Shown: positions 44,480 through 57,900 of the stretch, one piece after another
Position numbering within the stretch: the first letter of the stretch is position 1
Layout: every line of letters starts with the position of its first letter
NCBI GenBank assembly: GCA_047967505.1
Contig: CM106538.1
Direction: 5' to 3' (one strand)
DNA: 64,000 bases
From: Dipteris shenzhenensis
Lineage: Eukaryota; Polypodiophyta; Polypodiopsida; Gleicheniales
Made by a program: the position numbers and the translations under genes
Notes under the pieces: model-generated
Databases searched by the model: none
Told to the model about the DNA's origin: nothing
Seen by the model: only the letters and a program-made list of their open reading frames with translations

Positions 44480-46912
44480 TACTTGCGCCAAATACTGATA
44501 AACTAAAGAAAATTTATGTAGTCCATGCAGCCGAGGGTGAATGATTAGAGGAGATGGAGTTTTCTTAGAAGATTGAAATGCATTAATATGGTTGAGTGAG
44601 CAACTCTTTTTGCATGGACTTAGAGTTCGCAATTGACACATCACTTTATGTGCAGGGCACCACCACCAGCCTAGAGAGTGTGAGACACCTCTTAGAGGTT
44701 TATTTTAGTGCTTTGGAAGCCAAGGTCAACTGGTATAAATTGGTAGTTTTCCTCATAGCATTAGAGAAAGTGCTTCCATAGGGGGTTGCAATCTTGACTT
44801 CAATTGGATACCCTGATGTTAGACCATGCGTTACTTGGACTGGTAGGTGCATTTGGATATTCCAATAGATAAGCAAATAGCCTCGGTACAAGAGATCATG
44901 GAAGGAAGTTTCTTTACAGAAGCTCTCAGCTAGGCTTTCCCTTATAGGTAGAGCAATTTTTGTGAGCCAAATTCTCCACAACAAGGTACATCGCATTGAG
45001 ATGGTACTTCATAGAGGTTGTATTGGACAGATTAGGAGGTTAGTCTGAAACTTTTTTTGGGCAGGTTTAGATGGCCCACACACAACCACAGCAAGGATTT
45101 CTTGACAGATTGTAACATTCCCCCAAGCAGAGGGAGGGCTGAGCGAAGATGATTGTGTGTGTGTACACCTAGCTGCTGGCCTTCATGTCAATTTTCAAAA
45201 ATCTCACTTGTTTCCTTTGCATTCTAAAGATTGGCATAGTCTAGTATGGACAGGGAAAATCATCTCGCCCAATCAGTTGATACGCCATCTTGATTATCAT
45301 CTGGGTTGGTCAATTACTCATCGTCAACAAATTGATTGGGTTCTTGTTAAATTAATGAAAAAGTTAGAATATTGGAAGTGAGTGACTTGGCCTTTGCATG
45401 TCTAGCTCAGAATTGTTCAATCTATTTTACTGGCCTACATTCAATTTTACCTACCATTGATCTTTTTTACCAATGGATACATTACATCCTTTATGTCCAC
45501 CATCATGGAAATTTGTTGTCGTTCAAAGCATGGCAGGAAAAGTTTGCGCTTGCTTCCAGTACAGCGGTTATGTTCACCAAAATTGCATGGGGGCTTGAAT
45601 ATTCTCAACACGTGCACATTCTGGCTCATAAAGGAAAAATGATGCTACCATTTATACATGGTGATCATCCTTGGGCTACAATGATGCACCATTTACTCCT
45701 TCAACTTACTTCTCGTACATTTGGCTATTGGTAGCCCTCTCAGTGGGATTTTCTGTTGGGTAATATTGAAGGCAAGGTCAAAGGCTTCCCTATTGTTACT
45801 CAAATGTTTTTGGATTGGAAACATATTCCCACATTTGGCTTGGCATAGCCAGGATTACTTCTACAGTAAATCTCTGAGAGCGGGAAGCATCCACTAGTTG
45901 AGTTTTTCCTAGCCATTGGCTTTACCAGAGCCCAGACGCTCGTATTTTCTTAATTCAAAAGGAATTTCCTCTGTGGCAGATGCCATTCATGATGATGGCA
46001 CTCTTTTATTCTTCCCTTTGGCTACTGGAAAATATGGTTTGGGAATGCATTATCACCCTCTATGGCAGATTATTACTCGGATGCTTCAGCCATTTCAGCC
46101 AGTACCCCCTTTGGAACTTCAAGATAGCCTTCAGCATTGGACTCTTCTTCTAGTACACTCTCCATTCTTCCTTTGAAGCTGTCTCATATAACACTCTCAT
46201 CTTTATATAAAGTTCTATTGTCTCCACCCTAGGCATCGAATAGGGCTAATCAAATTTGGCCTTTGCATCGTCAAATGGTGGAGAAAAAGATTGAAATAGA
46301 TTTGGCACTTCAAGGTCCCTCTACGACAACAACTTTTTCCATGGCATGCTTTGTTGGAGGTTTCTGTCTGGATAGCTTTTATCATGTAGACGTATTGCTC
46401 TAGCTATTTGCATAGATGTTTAGCTCCAAGGGAATTTGTATCTCATATTTTTTGGCACTACCCCAAGACATGGAGCTTCTTGGGCATCCTTTGGCAGAGA
46501 TTTCCTCAGGCTTCTTTTGGCAAGCTTTTTTGGCTATTTGGGATCTATCCTCGACAGCCAGATTTTGAGTTGTTATTTACCTGGGTTCACTACTGAGCAC
46601 TCTAGAAATATAGAAATTAGAGTCTTTGGTGATAAAGTTTTTTCTACTTTTGTTTTCTTCTATTGTTCTTTGCAGCAATCGCTCTTCGATTGTCTGCAAA
46701 CTCACTACGTAGATCATGATGTATATTTATCCTACACTGAGATTTTCTCTTGGTGTAAGCTTTTGGCTTATCAGACCTTTTGGGTTACCAGTTTTCTGGG
46801 ATAGCTATCTTATAATATAAAGTCTTCAAAGTTTTCACTCTTTAAAAAAAAAGAATGTATATCTTTTCTAATGAATACTACCTTCTTACAAAAAAAAAGA
46901 GCACGCATGCAC

Positions 46913-46950
<38 letters not shown>

Positions 46951-47214
46951 CATATGGGGATGATTCCTTTTTCTTGCCCCAAAACACTAAAAGGGATCTT
47001 TCATGCCTCATGCATGCTTTATCTGTATAAGGTTTGGTTGCGTGTCTGCATGTAAATTTTCAAAAATCTAAAACTTTTGCCTCTCCATGATAAAGTTTGG
47101 CATCATATATTATGGCCGGGGGGCATTGTTTTACCCACACAGCTTGTTAGGCATCTTGGTTACCTTTGGGATAGAGGGTCACTCGTTGTCAGCAAAGGAA
47201 TGGGTTCTTGACAT
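44480..47214 (+). mobile_element. Second copy of the LINE-B1/B2/B3 mosaic
   Basis: Collinear with 18351-21019: same fragment order, same B1/B2 junction (near 45150), same 3' end, same (TG)n position (46916-46947) and same start of B3. It additionally keeps about 110-125 bp near 44540-44660 that encodes the RT core, FAIDTSLYVQG (AIDT in place of ADDT). Many single-base and small indel differences show the copies are not recent. It stops abruptly at gttcttgacat (47214), where gypsy pol-like sequence begins. Confidence 0.8.
46908..46947. repeat. (TG)n microsatellite at the LINE-B2/B3 junction
   Basis: cacgtgcg followed by about 32 bp of TG. Shorter than the orthologous tract at 20695-20751. Confidence 0.9.
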
Positions 47215-50190
47215 CGGAGGCCGCTCAAGTGACACTTGCAGACGACTCGTGCTATGCATTGCTCCCACAAGGAGTAGCTCAAAGTGGAGGCTCCATTGGC
47301 ATATCTTCAACATCCCCACAACACGTGAGTCTCCACCGAGACCCACAACCCATAGCACATGCCAGGCTAGCTCAACACCATCCAAGGCTGATCTTCGAGA
47401 AGTGCCAGAGTACTTCAAGAACTACACAAGTGGTAGTGTCCCCCTAGCAATGCCAAGGCCCGTAAGAGAATCTGAAGTGCAAGAAACTGATAATATTTGA
47501 GAGACTTCAATCAATGAGGGACCGGCCAAAACTCACACAATAAACCTCACCCTTGAAGAAGAGGAAGAAAAATTGGTATTCATTGTGGGAAATAGCTTAC
47601 ACAAGAAGATGAAACAAAACTCAAAGCACTCCTAATAGAATACCGACACTACCTAGCATGGTCATACAATGAAATGAAGGGAATTTCACTAGAAGTGGTA
47701 GTACACACGATACCTATTAGGGAAGGTGCCCACCCTAAGATATGTGGACCTTATTGAACAAATCCAAAATATGGCACCATGGTCTATGATAAACTAGAAA
47801 AACTCTTAGATGCCCGATTCATCTATGAGATAGAGCACACTGATTGGGTTTCACCCATCTTTATCGTATCTAAATGCAACAAGAATCTAAGAATATGCGT
47901 TAAATTAAAGAATGTGAATGCTGCCACAATCAGGGATCACTATCCCCTACCCTTAACAGAAACAATGTTGGAAAAGGTGGCTAGATCAGAGATATGCAGC
48001 TTCTTGGATGGCTTTAGTGGCTATAACCAAGTGCAAATTGCTCCTATAGACCAATCAAAAATAGCATTTGCAACAGAATGGGGTATATTTGCCAATAGAG
48101 TCATGCCATTCTGCCTTTGTAATGCCCTAGTCACATTCCAGAGAGTCATGTTTACAGCTTTCAAGTCATTTTTGAATATGTTTCTACAGGTGTTCTTGGA
48201 TGATTTGTGCATCCACTCGATCAAAAAAGACAATTCAAATGTCTTGAAGCAGTTCTAATCAAATGCAGGGAGTATGGCATCTCCCTAAATCCAACAAAAT
48301 GCCAGTTCATGGTCACCAATGGAGTTGTTTTGGGACACATAGTTTCTCAACATGGGATTGCCACACTGTCATGGACAAAATCAAAATCATCATGGAATTG
48401 CCTTCTCCTACAAATTCCAAATGTGTTCAAAGTCTTTATGGGACATGCTAGCTATTATAGACGATTTATCTTGCAGTATGCCATGATAGCTAGACCACTT
48501 TACAAATTATTAGTGGAATTCTTATGGACAAAAGAGTGTGATCAACCTTTGAGCTTTTAAAGTGGTTGCCTAATCACAACACCCATCCTTATATCTCCCA
48601 AGTGGGATATTGATTTTCATGTTCATACTGATGGATCCAAGTATCCAATTGGGAGTGTGCTTTGTCAACTTGGTGAACATAAGAAAGACTACCCATTCTA
48701 CTTTGCCGACTACAACTCAATGATGCAGAGATCAACTATACCATGACAGAAGGAGAAGCCCTGTCAATGGTGTATAGTGTTAAAAAATTTTAACACTATC
48801 TACTGGAAAATGACTTTGTCTTCTATATCGACCATCAAACATTACTTTATCTTGTGAACCATTCGTGTATAATAGGAAGAATAACCAGGTGGCTCCTCTT
48901 GCTTCAAGAATTCAAATTCAAAATAGTGGTTCACAAAGGTGCCCAACACTACATTGCCGATCACATGTCTCATGTCAAGTCGAGAGAAGAAGCCACTGGA
49001 GTAGAAGATGACTTGCCAAATGCCACACTATTTCATATAGATGATGTTCCAGATTGGTGTGTAGATATCATTGGGTACTTAAGGGCAGGAAGACCACCCC
49101 CTAAGATGAAAGCAGTAAATGCCAGAAAACTAATTTTAAAAGCTGCACCCTATCAACTCATTGTAGGACAACTATACAAGATGGGCAAGGACCAGGTTTT
49201 AAGAAGATGTGTAATGCCTCATGAGATCATGCCAATCCTTAGTGAAGTCCATGAAGGCATTGTAGGAGGACACTTCTAAGGGAAAGCCATAGCAATAAAA
49301 ATTCTCGCAGGATACTGGTGGCCAACACTTTGGGCAAATGCCTATGAATATGTCGAAAGCTATGATATATGCCAACGGACTACTAAACCACAACACAAAG
49401 TCTTCAATCCCCTAACAACAGTTGTTGTACAAAAGCCATTTGAAAAATAGGGGATTATTATGTGGGTCCCATCCCATCTAGTAAAGAAGCAAAGGGAGCA
49501 TAGGCATGCTACATCATTGTGGCCACTGATTACTTTACCAAATGGACTGAAGCTAAAGCAATTAGTTGGATAGAGGCATGCATTTTGTCAATGAGGTTAT
49601 CCAAGAACTCTTGTCTAGCTTTATGGTAATCCATAAAAAAAGCACACCTTACTAACTTCAAGGGAATGGAGGGGCCAAATCCACCAACAAAATATTATGC
49701 ATTATCCTCACCAAGGTAGTAGAACCACAGTGTTCTGATTGCGCAGAGAAACTAAATGCAGCCTTATGGGCATACCGAACCGTACTCAAGGTCAGTACAG
49801 GGAACACACCTTTTCAATTGGTGTACAGCCTTGAAGCTATGGTCCCATTCAAATTTGTAACACCAAGTCTATACATAGCAGTATAGGAATGCGTGGGAGA
49901 TCATGCATCCCTGAAAGAAAGACTCTATCAATTGGAGAAGCTGCCTACCATGCCATGACAATAGAAAAACGCAAAAGAAAGGCATGGTTTGATAGAAACC
50001 TTAAAGCCAAAGACATTAAGGAAGGTGACCTAGTCTTATTATATAAATGCAAGGGAAAACTCAAGTAGCTAGGTCAAGGACCCTATCGAGCAAGAAAAAT
50101 GAATCCCATTGGAGCTGTGCTGCTAGAAACATTGGATGGATTCCAATTCAACCGAACCATAAACGGAAGCTGACTGAAGTGCTACTACAT
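47215..50190 (+). pseudogene. Gyp-2 pol: RT, RNase H, integrase (broken)
   Basis: It starts in the protease-RT linker (YFKNYTSG, then AMPRPVRES at about 47410-47470, parallel to Gyp-4). The RT frame at 47779-48258 carries VSPIFIVSK, RICVKLKNVNAATIRDHYPL, FLDGFSGYNQVQIAP and the active-site box FLDDLC (48193-48210), so both Asp are present. RNase H follows with HTDGSKYPIGSVLC (about 48615-48660), then the HHCC-type integrase entry (48854-49279) and integrase core remnants. The C-terminus has GDHASLKE...QLEK and a chromodomain-like LGQGPYRA region (49880-50150). More than ten stops or frameshifts. Related to Gyp-4; Tat/Athila-like by RT motifs (inference). Confidence 0.8.
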
Positions 50191-50439
50191 CAACACGCAA
50201 GCCATCCCCAGCAAAAATGAAGATTTGGGAACACTATCTTCTTTAGTTAGTATTAGGTTGTATCATGAGCACTCACTTTCATATGTATGTCTTCGCACAT
50301 ATAGGTAGCATCAATCGATTTCAACCTATGCTTGAGTCCTAGCTACCCTATGAAATCCCAGCAACTACAAAAAAAAGCATATAGTTAGTCCCTACCTAGT
50401 TATGCCTAGACATATAGTCGATTGCATGAATAATTATGC

Positions 50440-51830
50440 CGCACACTTTCATTCCACACTCTCAAAGCATGTGTAAAAATAAGATCTCTCATAATACACA
50501 CACATGTGTCGTACCTGCATACCAACTAATCTAATGATCAATGGTTCACCATGTGAACATGGATGCAAGTTTAGAAACAATGCCACCACTAAAGAGGATG
50601 CGAAGAAAGAGCCCAACGCCTCAGCCACCACGAGATATCCTTTAGAGTTCGTAGCCATCCACCTCCTCTCAACCAAGGTGACCATAGGCATTTGTGGTTC
50701 AAAGCGATAGCTCTTAGGATGATTATGTGCATGACATGAAAATGCAAGAAGTACAAATTCCACCCAAGTCACGCCACCAACCTACACGACCATTTACGAG
50801 GCTTAATCCTTGGAGCTTGTGTGGCCACCTACATAGACTTATGCTCTTTCCAACACAACATCTTTCTTAGAGCAAAGGGGTCTTGTTAGTTTGTATGAGA
50901 GCCTAAAATCCTTGGAGGATAGTCCTACAATGACCACATACATCAGGGACCTTCTCCATTCTTGCCACTCTAGCGATGCACAGGTTGGCAAGTACAGCAC
51001 CATCACTGTACATCAGAGCCAACTCAACATTATCCTCGATAGTACACTAATTCAAAGGGCCTTCTCACTCCCAACTCAAGGTGCAAAATACCATACAAGG
51101 TTGCCAATGCTAAATTTCTCGAAATATAGCCTCTCCTTGCCAAGGGTACCAAGTTCCATAGGGACGGGATATTACTTCGCACCAGCATTAACCCCTGACT
51201 CAAGTAAGTAGCACAATTCCTATCCACAATCTTGGGGGTTACTACTAAACCCAAGTGATTGACTTACCATTGGAACAACCCCCAACAAGTACTACGGAAT
51301 CATCAGGATGGCTACACGAACACCAATCATATCAGCAGTATCGCCAATCCTCATCACCGTACAATTGAAGACTCTAGACAGTTACATGCCAAAGTAGTTA
51401 GTCTAAAAAGCACTAAAGGAAGTGGCCGGAGGACAAGTCAACTAGGCAAAGCTGTTGACTTTGTACATTCAAGACTAGGTGGAGAAGTTGAGGATAGACA
51501 TGCAAAAGGTGTGTCAAGACTCAAGTGGAAGTGCACCCATGCCTTCTCATACAAAGGGTCAAAGAGTTGCCAAGATAGACACCAACCAAAGCAACCAATC
51601 TACTAGACAAATTCTTTGTAGATTCATCATAAGGGTGAGGATTCTGAGATGATGATAGACGGACATGTGCCACAAGGCCTGGTAGTCGAGACCTACAACC
51701 ATGATGGTGGTTGGTGGGGATGTTAGGATAAGGATGGCTAAGGAGATTCGAGCACAAACACAAGTGGCTGAAGGAATCCAAGAAGAAGTCATGGCCAAAA
51801 TGCTATAAAAGGGCATGCCGTCTTTCATGA
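50440..51830 (+). pseudogene. Gyp-2 post-integrase accessory coding region (decayed)
   Basis: It lies downstream of the integrase C-terminus. At 50891-51211 an open frame has YIRDLLHSC, KYSTITVH, LIQRAFSLP, which aligns with the minus-strand accessory region of Gyp-3 (YICQFITSY, KYGTITYKE, MQEAFSLP). The upstream part is Lys/Arg/Pro-rich across frames. Downstream, Gln/Lys-rich stretches reach about 51610, with frameshifts. The retroviral env position is noted, but no signal peptide or transmembrane segment is visible. Confidence 0.5.
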
Positions 51831-52380
51831 CAAGGGTTGTTGGGTCACATAGGGGATAGACTATATATAACTAGATGGAGGCCGATGTAAAGGTCACCAA
51901 TTCGGTGTTGCACATGTGCAGTTAGGTCAGTCAATGCCCTCAATTGTAAAGATTTCTAACCCCATTTTGGAAGGCAACCGATAAGCATAACTTGGTTCCA
52001 TTTTTAGTGCATGTAGAATAGAAGCCCAATGCCATAAGAATGATGCAAGTCTCTATTTCTCTCTCCCTCTCACATATGATACCTAGCAATCATGATACCT
52101 GTCCATGAATCTAGAACACAAAAAAAAAAATGGTGCGATTTTTTGTTTCACAACTTTATGTTGATGAATGGGAGATAGAGTCCCTTGGTGAAGAGAGAAA
52201 GAAGCCCCCTCATGAAGGGAAGAAGAAGCCCAATCTTGAGCCCTTAATGAAGGGAATAAGCCCAAGTTTAAGCTCCCATTAGCTTGCGGACTTAATGAAG
52301 GGTTGTCAAAATAGAAAGGAAAGTCACAAATCTGATGGACAATACTTTCTAAGATGTACATATTTAATTATTAATGGAAC
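51831..52380. other. 3' part of Gyp-2 or flank, no gene recognised
   Basis: Decayed sequence with a few repeated gaagggaataagccc-like blocks near 52200-52300. No LTR end could be identified here. Confidence 0.4.
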
Positions 52381-53340
52381 AATTTTACCAGAGTTCTTGT
52401 AGGTTTAGCAATGAGAACACTAAATTCCTTTATACAATTGTTTTAGGATCAACTACAACCATCGTGTTATTGTAAAATATAATTGGTTTAGGACTGACTA
52501 TAATAACCAGCATGGTGGTTGTACAACTTAAGTGATTCAAGATTAATTGCAACGAGTGTGGTGGTTTTATAGGATTTAGGAGGATTTAAGAGCTTTTTGT
52601 ACCACATTTTAGCAACATTTAAGAACTTTTTTTACACTTTTTAGCACTGTTTAATTGATTTTTAGCATTTTTTAAGCACTATTTGACCACTTTTTAGCAC
52701 TTTTTGAGAATTATTTAACCATAATAAGTTTAAGATTTACTGGATAAATAGAATTCATTTTCCTTGGTTTAGGATTAATTGTAGCCAACAATTTATTTTC
52801 CTCATTTTATGATTAATTGCAACCAGCATGGTGGTTTTAGGAACTAGCACAATTGTTGTACAACTTAACTTATTCAGGATTAACTGTAATTAGCATGGTG
52901 GTTTAACAAGATAAGTGGTTTAGGATTATCTACAACCACTTTAGCATTAATTGGATAAGTAGAATTCATTTTCCTTGGTTTATGATGAACTATAACTAGT
53001 GCGGTAGGTTTAGGATTAAGTACAACCAACACAACTAGTGTATAAGTTAAGTGATTCAGGATTAACTATAAGCAACATAGTGACTTTACAAGATAAGTGG
53101 TTTAGGATTATCTGCAATTATGATAAGTTTAGGATTTATTCAATAAGTGGAATACATTTTCCTTGGTTCAAGATTTATTATAACTGGTGTGGTTGAGTCT
53201 AATGATAAACTATTTGGCATCATTTTATTGTGGATTGTAAACAAACTAATTACACAATGAGAATACATTTTCTTGTATTGTCTTAATCCTCTATGCCAAG
53301 AGAATAGACAATGAGAATGCATTTCCCTATACTATCTTAG
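52381..53340. repeat. Degenerate repeat field (ggattaactacaacc / agcacttttt units)
   Basis: Repeated blocks of (g/t)ttaggattaa(c/t)t(a/g)(c/t)aa(c/t)c followed by agc(a/g)(t/c)ggtggtt and caagataagtggttt recur about every 60-90 bp. Inside, 52590-52720 is a run of agcactttttgag/agcattttttaag units. No coding sequence. Confidence 0.65.
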
Positions 53341-53744
53341 TCCTCTACTCTAAGACATTTGATGTTGTGCTCATGTGTGTCTAAATCCATTTTGAAGACA
53401 TTTTGCCCTTCTTTTGTTCAGGCATAGCTTATAGTTGAAACTTAATAGCTCTTACAAATGAGAGTACACATACGTCTGTAGAACTTTTGTAATAGTCTAT
53501 AATTGTGGCCTTTCTTGGATGTTTTTGGTACTAGATACTGTTGTCATTGTTTTACCCAAGTGCAGGTTCCGAGGGTGTTGGTCACCTACAGTCGTGTCAT
53601 CACTCATTGTAGCATAGGTGTTCACAAGTGTAGCATAGGTCCTCGGGTCATGTTCTGGTGAGAGGTGTAGGATAAAGCATGGAAAGCAGATCTCATGCAC
53701 GCATGAATGAGGAAGAGGGCTTGATTATAAACGATTAATGGAGG
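53341..53744. other. No gene recognised
   Basis: Possible flank or extreme end of the Gyp-3 LTR. No supported feature. Confidence 0.4.
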
Positions 53745-54900
53745 CTCTCGCCTCCATGGGAGCTCAAGGGTTTAGAAGGGGGTTTCAGGGTTCGAAAGGG
53801 GGACAAGGTTGAGAGAACTAACTAGGAGTTCTAGGGTTCAGAGGGGGTTGCAGGGTTTAGGAGGAGTCCAAGGTTGAGGAGTAGAGAGTTAGTCTCCTTC
53901 GTGGATTCGAGGGGTAAGGGTTGAGAAGGAGGGACAAGGAAGGAGGAGGAAGAGAGAAGAGAGTGGAGGAGGGAGGGAGGAGGAGGAGGAGGAGGAGGAG
54001 GAGGGAGGAGGGGGAGGGAGTAAGAGAAAGGACGAGGAAGGAGGAGGGGGAGGGAGTAAGAGGAGGGAGGAGGAGGAGGAGGAGGAGGAGGGAGGAAGGA
54101 GGAAGGAGGAGGGAGGAAGGAGGAGGAGGGAGGAGGAGGAGGGAGGAGGGAGGAAGGAGGAGATAAGAGGAGGAGGAGGAGGAGGAGGAGGAGGAGGGAG
54201 GAGGAGGAGGAGGAGAAGGAAGGAGGAGGAGGAGGGGGGAGGAGGGAGGAGGAGGAGGAGGAGAAGGAAGGAGGAGGAGGAGGGGGGAGGAGGAGATGGA
54301 GGAGAAGCATGAGGAAGGAGGAGGAGGAGGGAGTACAAGGGTAGAGAGTGCAAGGGTAAGGGCATGCTAGAACACGATAGTGTAAGAGAGCATGGATGCA
54401 ATGGAGATCAATTGCATGAACACAATAGTGAGCTTGAACACTGAACCCCAAAGATTGGGAGCTTCATTCCATTGAGAGATATTTATACATGTTGGTCTCT
54501 ACACAATCCGTAGGTACTTCCGTGGTGGGACCTCTTTTGTAGGAGACCTTTTGGACAGGAGTCCCTCCACTTTTAGGGGGGACCTTTTGGGTCTCTACAC
54601 AAAGTGGGGGGACTTTTTGGGTCTCCACAAAGTGGGGGGACCTTTTTGGTCTCTACACAAAGTGGAGGGACCTCCGAAAGTGTAGGCTTTTAGTATTTCT
54701 CTCTCTAGATTAAGTATTTCTCTCTCTCGATCCTAATTTTGCAAGTATGATTGGATCTTTTCTAGAGAGGATTTTGGCTATCCTCATCCTTTAAGATTTA
54801 TCATACCATCTTTCAAGCTCAAGATATTACACAAACACCGTAGATTGCTTGCTCACTTTTTAAGAAGCTAGTGTCAACCATTTCTTCAAACAAACACACA
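53745..54900 (-). repeat. 3' LTR of Gyp-3 (minus strand)
   Basis: Its reverse complement matches 59164-60020: aatatcttgagc...gatggtatgataaa (54845-54800), the repeated ggtccctccac/ggtctctacac blocks (54500-54680), the (CTC)n stretch (54330-53930) and the gaaggagact end block, continuing further with gaaccctgaac-type repeats to about 53750. Exact ends are not resolved. It follows the accessory coding region of Gyp-3, as a 3' LTR should. Confidence 0.6.
53930..54330. repeat. (GGA)n-rich polypurine tract inside the LTR
   Basis: About 400 bp of gga/agg triplets on the plus strand. The equivalent tract in the opposite orientation is at 59690-59970, and a shorter one is at 43915-44040. The long proline/serine frames through it are artefacts. 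Confidence 0.9.
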
Positions 54901-54959
54901 TAAAGCCCTTCAAGAGATATGGCCCTTTGAAAGAGGCGACTTGTTGTTTGAGCATCTAT

Positions 54960-57900
54960 CTATTGATTTGGATTGAAGCTGAGGTTGGGCAAATGGTCGT
55001 CAATGGTGAGGGACACCTCCAGGATGACTGCTAAGGCTTCACTGTATCTTGCACTTTCCTTGAGTGTTTTGTCATAACTGCTTTGCATAATTGATGCATG
55101 TCTGTCCAAGGCTCTGATGAGTGTTTCCTGGCTTGTCCATTTGATTTTAGAGTTTCTATTGATTAACAGTCAATTGCAAGGAGCATCTGCATTATCTAGA
55201 TCATGATGATTGGCATCCCACTGGTAGCGACGGGGCACCGCATCAAATGTGGGATGCATGTGAAAGGAAGATGGAGCCTACATGTATTCAAGGAGGTACT
55301 TTTCATTGAGTAGCTTTAGTCTACGCCAAGTAGGCTGTTGTGGCTCCAATTTCATGCTGATGTTTGAAGTGATTTGTGCTTGGCGGCTACTCATTGAAAT
55401 TCCGGAGAGATCCCATCCTCCTCTTGACTGCATGTTTGGGTATTGCCTCCAAAAATCACCAATGGGATTACCAAGCATGGGAATCCTATCTGTATCTAAT
55501 TGCAACTCCCTTATGGGTGTGCAAATTGGATTATCCAATTCTTGAAGCTCATTGATGGAGTCATTGATGGTGTCTTCCATTGAAAACTCAAGGGAGATTG
55601 GAGAAACATGTGGTCTTGGGGGAGAGGAAGAGGTTATAGGGGAAAAGCTTGAGGTCAAAGCAAGTAGTGAATTCGAGAACTTAGAAGTAGGGATGCTAGT
55701 GGAAAGTGGAGGGAGAGCAGGACTAATTGATTTAGCAACTTAATAATCCTCAAGGGATGGATTGTCAAGTGTTGGAAAAAAGTTAGGTGTAACTGGATGA
55801 TAGGAGTTAGATTCTTGGATTCGGCAATAGTGTTGAGAGGCATGGGCAAAGAGGCATGGTAAGGAATATGGATTAGCATGGATTTCTGGAAAGGTATGGA
55901 GGATAGTACTGGAGTTAGGTAGGGATGTGAGTAGATTAGAATAGAGAGTGGCAAGATAAGGCAGATTAGATTGAAGTTAGACCACATATTTCTCTAGTAG
56001 ATCCATGTCACTTCTAGTAGGCATTGACAGCTTTAATTTTGGATTCTTCTAGGAGTTGTATCCCATGGAAGTTGCTGGTGATTGTTGCAGTAAAGGTAGG
56101 AGTCTAGCTACTACTCGAAGAGGGGGGCTTTCCATCAAGCATTCATATAGTAGTATTGCATCAGCCTTTAACCATATGAGATTTGCATGCACTAAGAGAT
56201 AGAACACATTCTTCTCATCTTCATCGATGTGCTGGCATAGATCTCGGAGAGTCTTTGTGCTTACTGGTCTAGTCCAATCAAGACTAGTAGATACTGCATG
56301 TAACATTTTGATTTGCAAGTGTTTCCAGAGTATACGTATTCTTCCTTCAAGGTGATCCTCTTGCTGGAGGACTACAACAAGTTCTTGGTATAATGTAGTG
56401 ATGCCTTGTAGCAAAAGATCTTATGCTGACCCCTCCACATCGTCATCGACTTGACCCAATAGTTGAATTTCCAACTTGGAAATTATTGCTTTTTGATTTT
56501 GCCACTCCATGCACTTATCTTTATACTTACCTAATGTGGAGGTGTATGCAAGCTATAGACTATTGAATTTTGAGCTGATTTTGGATCCCTTGGAAATTGA
56601 TCATTAAGGACATGGAGTTGGAGTATCTCTTGTTCTTGAGCATCCAGTTCTACTTTGGTGTGCACAAGTATCTCTCTTGATGCCATGCATTCCTTCTCTA
56701 GTGCTTGAATTTGACGTTCACCCTCTTTGAGGCTATTCTACAACTCATTGTTTGTGTCTAATGTGGCATGGAGCTGATCCTCTTTAAGTAGTAGTATTTC
56801 ATTTAATTGCACCAAGTCCTTCTTGATATCATCACAAGTGGCTTGCATATGGGAGAGGGATAACTTGACCTTTTCCTTTTGGTTTAAGGCATCAGATAGC
56901 TATAGGTGTTTATCTTGGAGAGAAACCGTGGCTTGTAGGGCATCCTTTCTACTTTCTACTAGAGCATTTTTTGTAAGGAGGTGTTGCTGCATTTGTTCTA
57001 CCATGCTTTCCTTGAGCTTCATAATTTCAGTCTCGGCACCTTGCAATTTGGATTGGAATGATGGGAGCATCTGTCTTTCCATTTCTATTTCATGCTCATC
57101 CGATGCCATGGTAGCAAATAATTGAGACCATTGTTGTAACTGTTGGCTGTGATGTTGTATGATCTGGAATGTGCTATGGCCTTGCTTATATTAGACATAC
57201 AGTTGACTCCCATGTGCCCATGTGGAATGTTGATCTATTTCTTAAATAGTAGTCTATTATATGGTGCCACTAGAGACATTTGGGGGTTGTGAGTTGAGAG
57301 GGGTGTAGAGTCATCCTCTTGCTCTATTGTAAACCCAATTATTATGGCCAATAGATGGGTAATGTAGCTTTTGCCATTATGGGTAGTTGGTTAGCAGCAA
57401 GGATATGTGTTGAGACCAGTCTAAGCCCAGTCTTGTAGTTTTGCTCTACCAAGGAGTGTAAGAGTTTTTACTGACATATAGTTTTTTCTCACTCCTGAAT
57501 GATTGAAAATGTCAGCCAAAAACTTAGTTGCTTCTTTGCATATGGGGTCCAGAATCATATCATGGCGTATTCCCCCACTTTGTGACTTTGTGTGAGGAGG
57601 GGATAAATCTTGAATTTCAGAGAATCTTGCATCCAAATGTTTCTTTGGATATTCTTCTTGTGCCTTTGGAAGTGAGAAAGCCTCTTGCATAGTGGATCTA
57701 CTGAGGTAGATCTGTAAGGGCTTTTCTTTATATGTTATTGTGCCATACTTATCTTTCTCCAACTCTCTGCTTTTATATGATGTTATGAATTGACAAATGT
57801 ATTCTATCATAGCAAGTGTTGGTAAGAAGGATTTTAGCTTCTAAAAAAGACTACCTAGTCCCTTTGACTGCAAGAAGTTATAAGCATTGGGTGACATGGC

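Noticed and set aside
53831-54451. 206- and 170-codon Pro/Ser/Leu frames on the minus strand
   Set aside because: They translate the (GGA)n tract inside an LTR; equivalents occur at 59574-60028.
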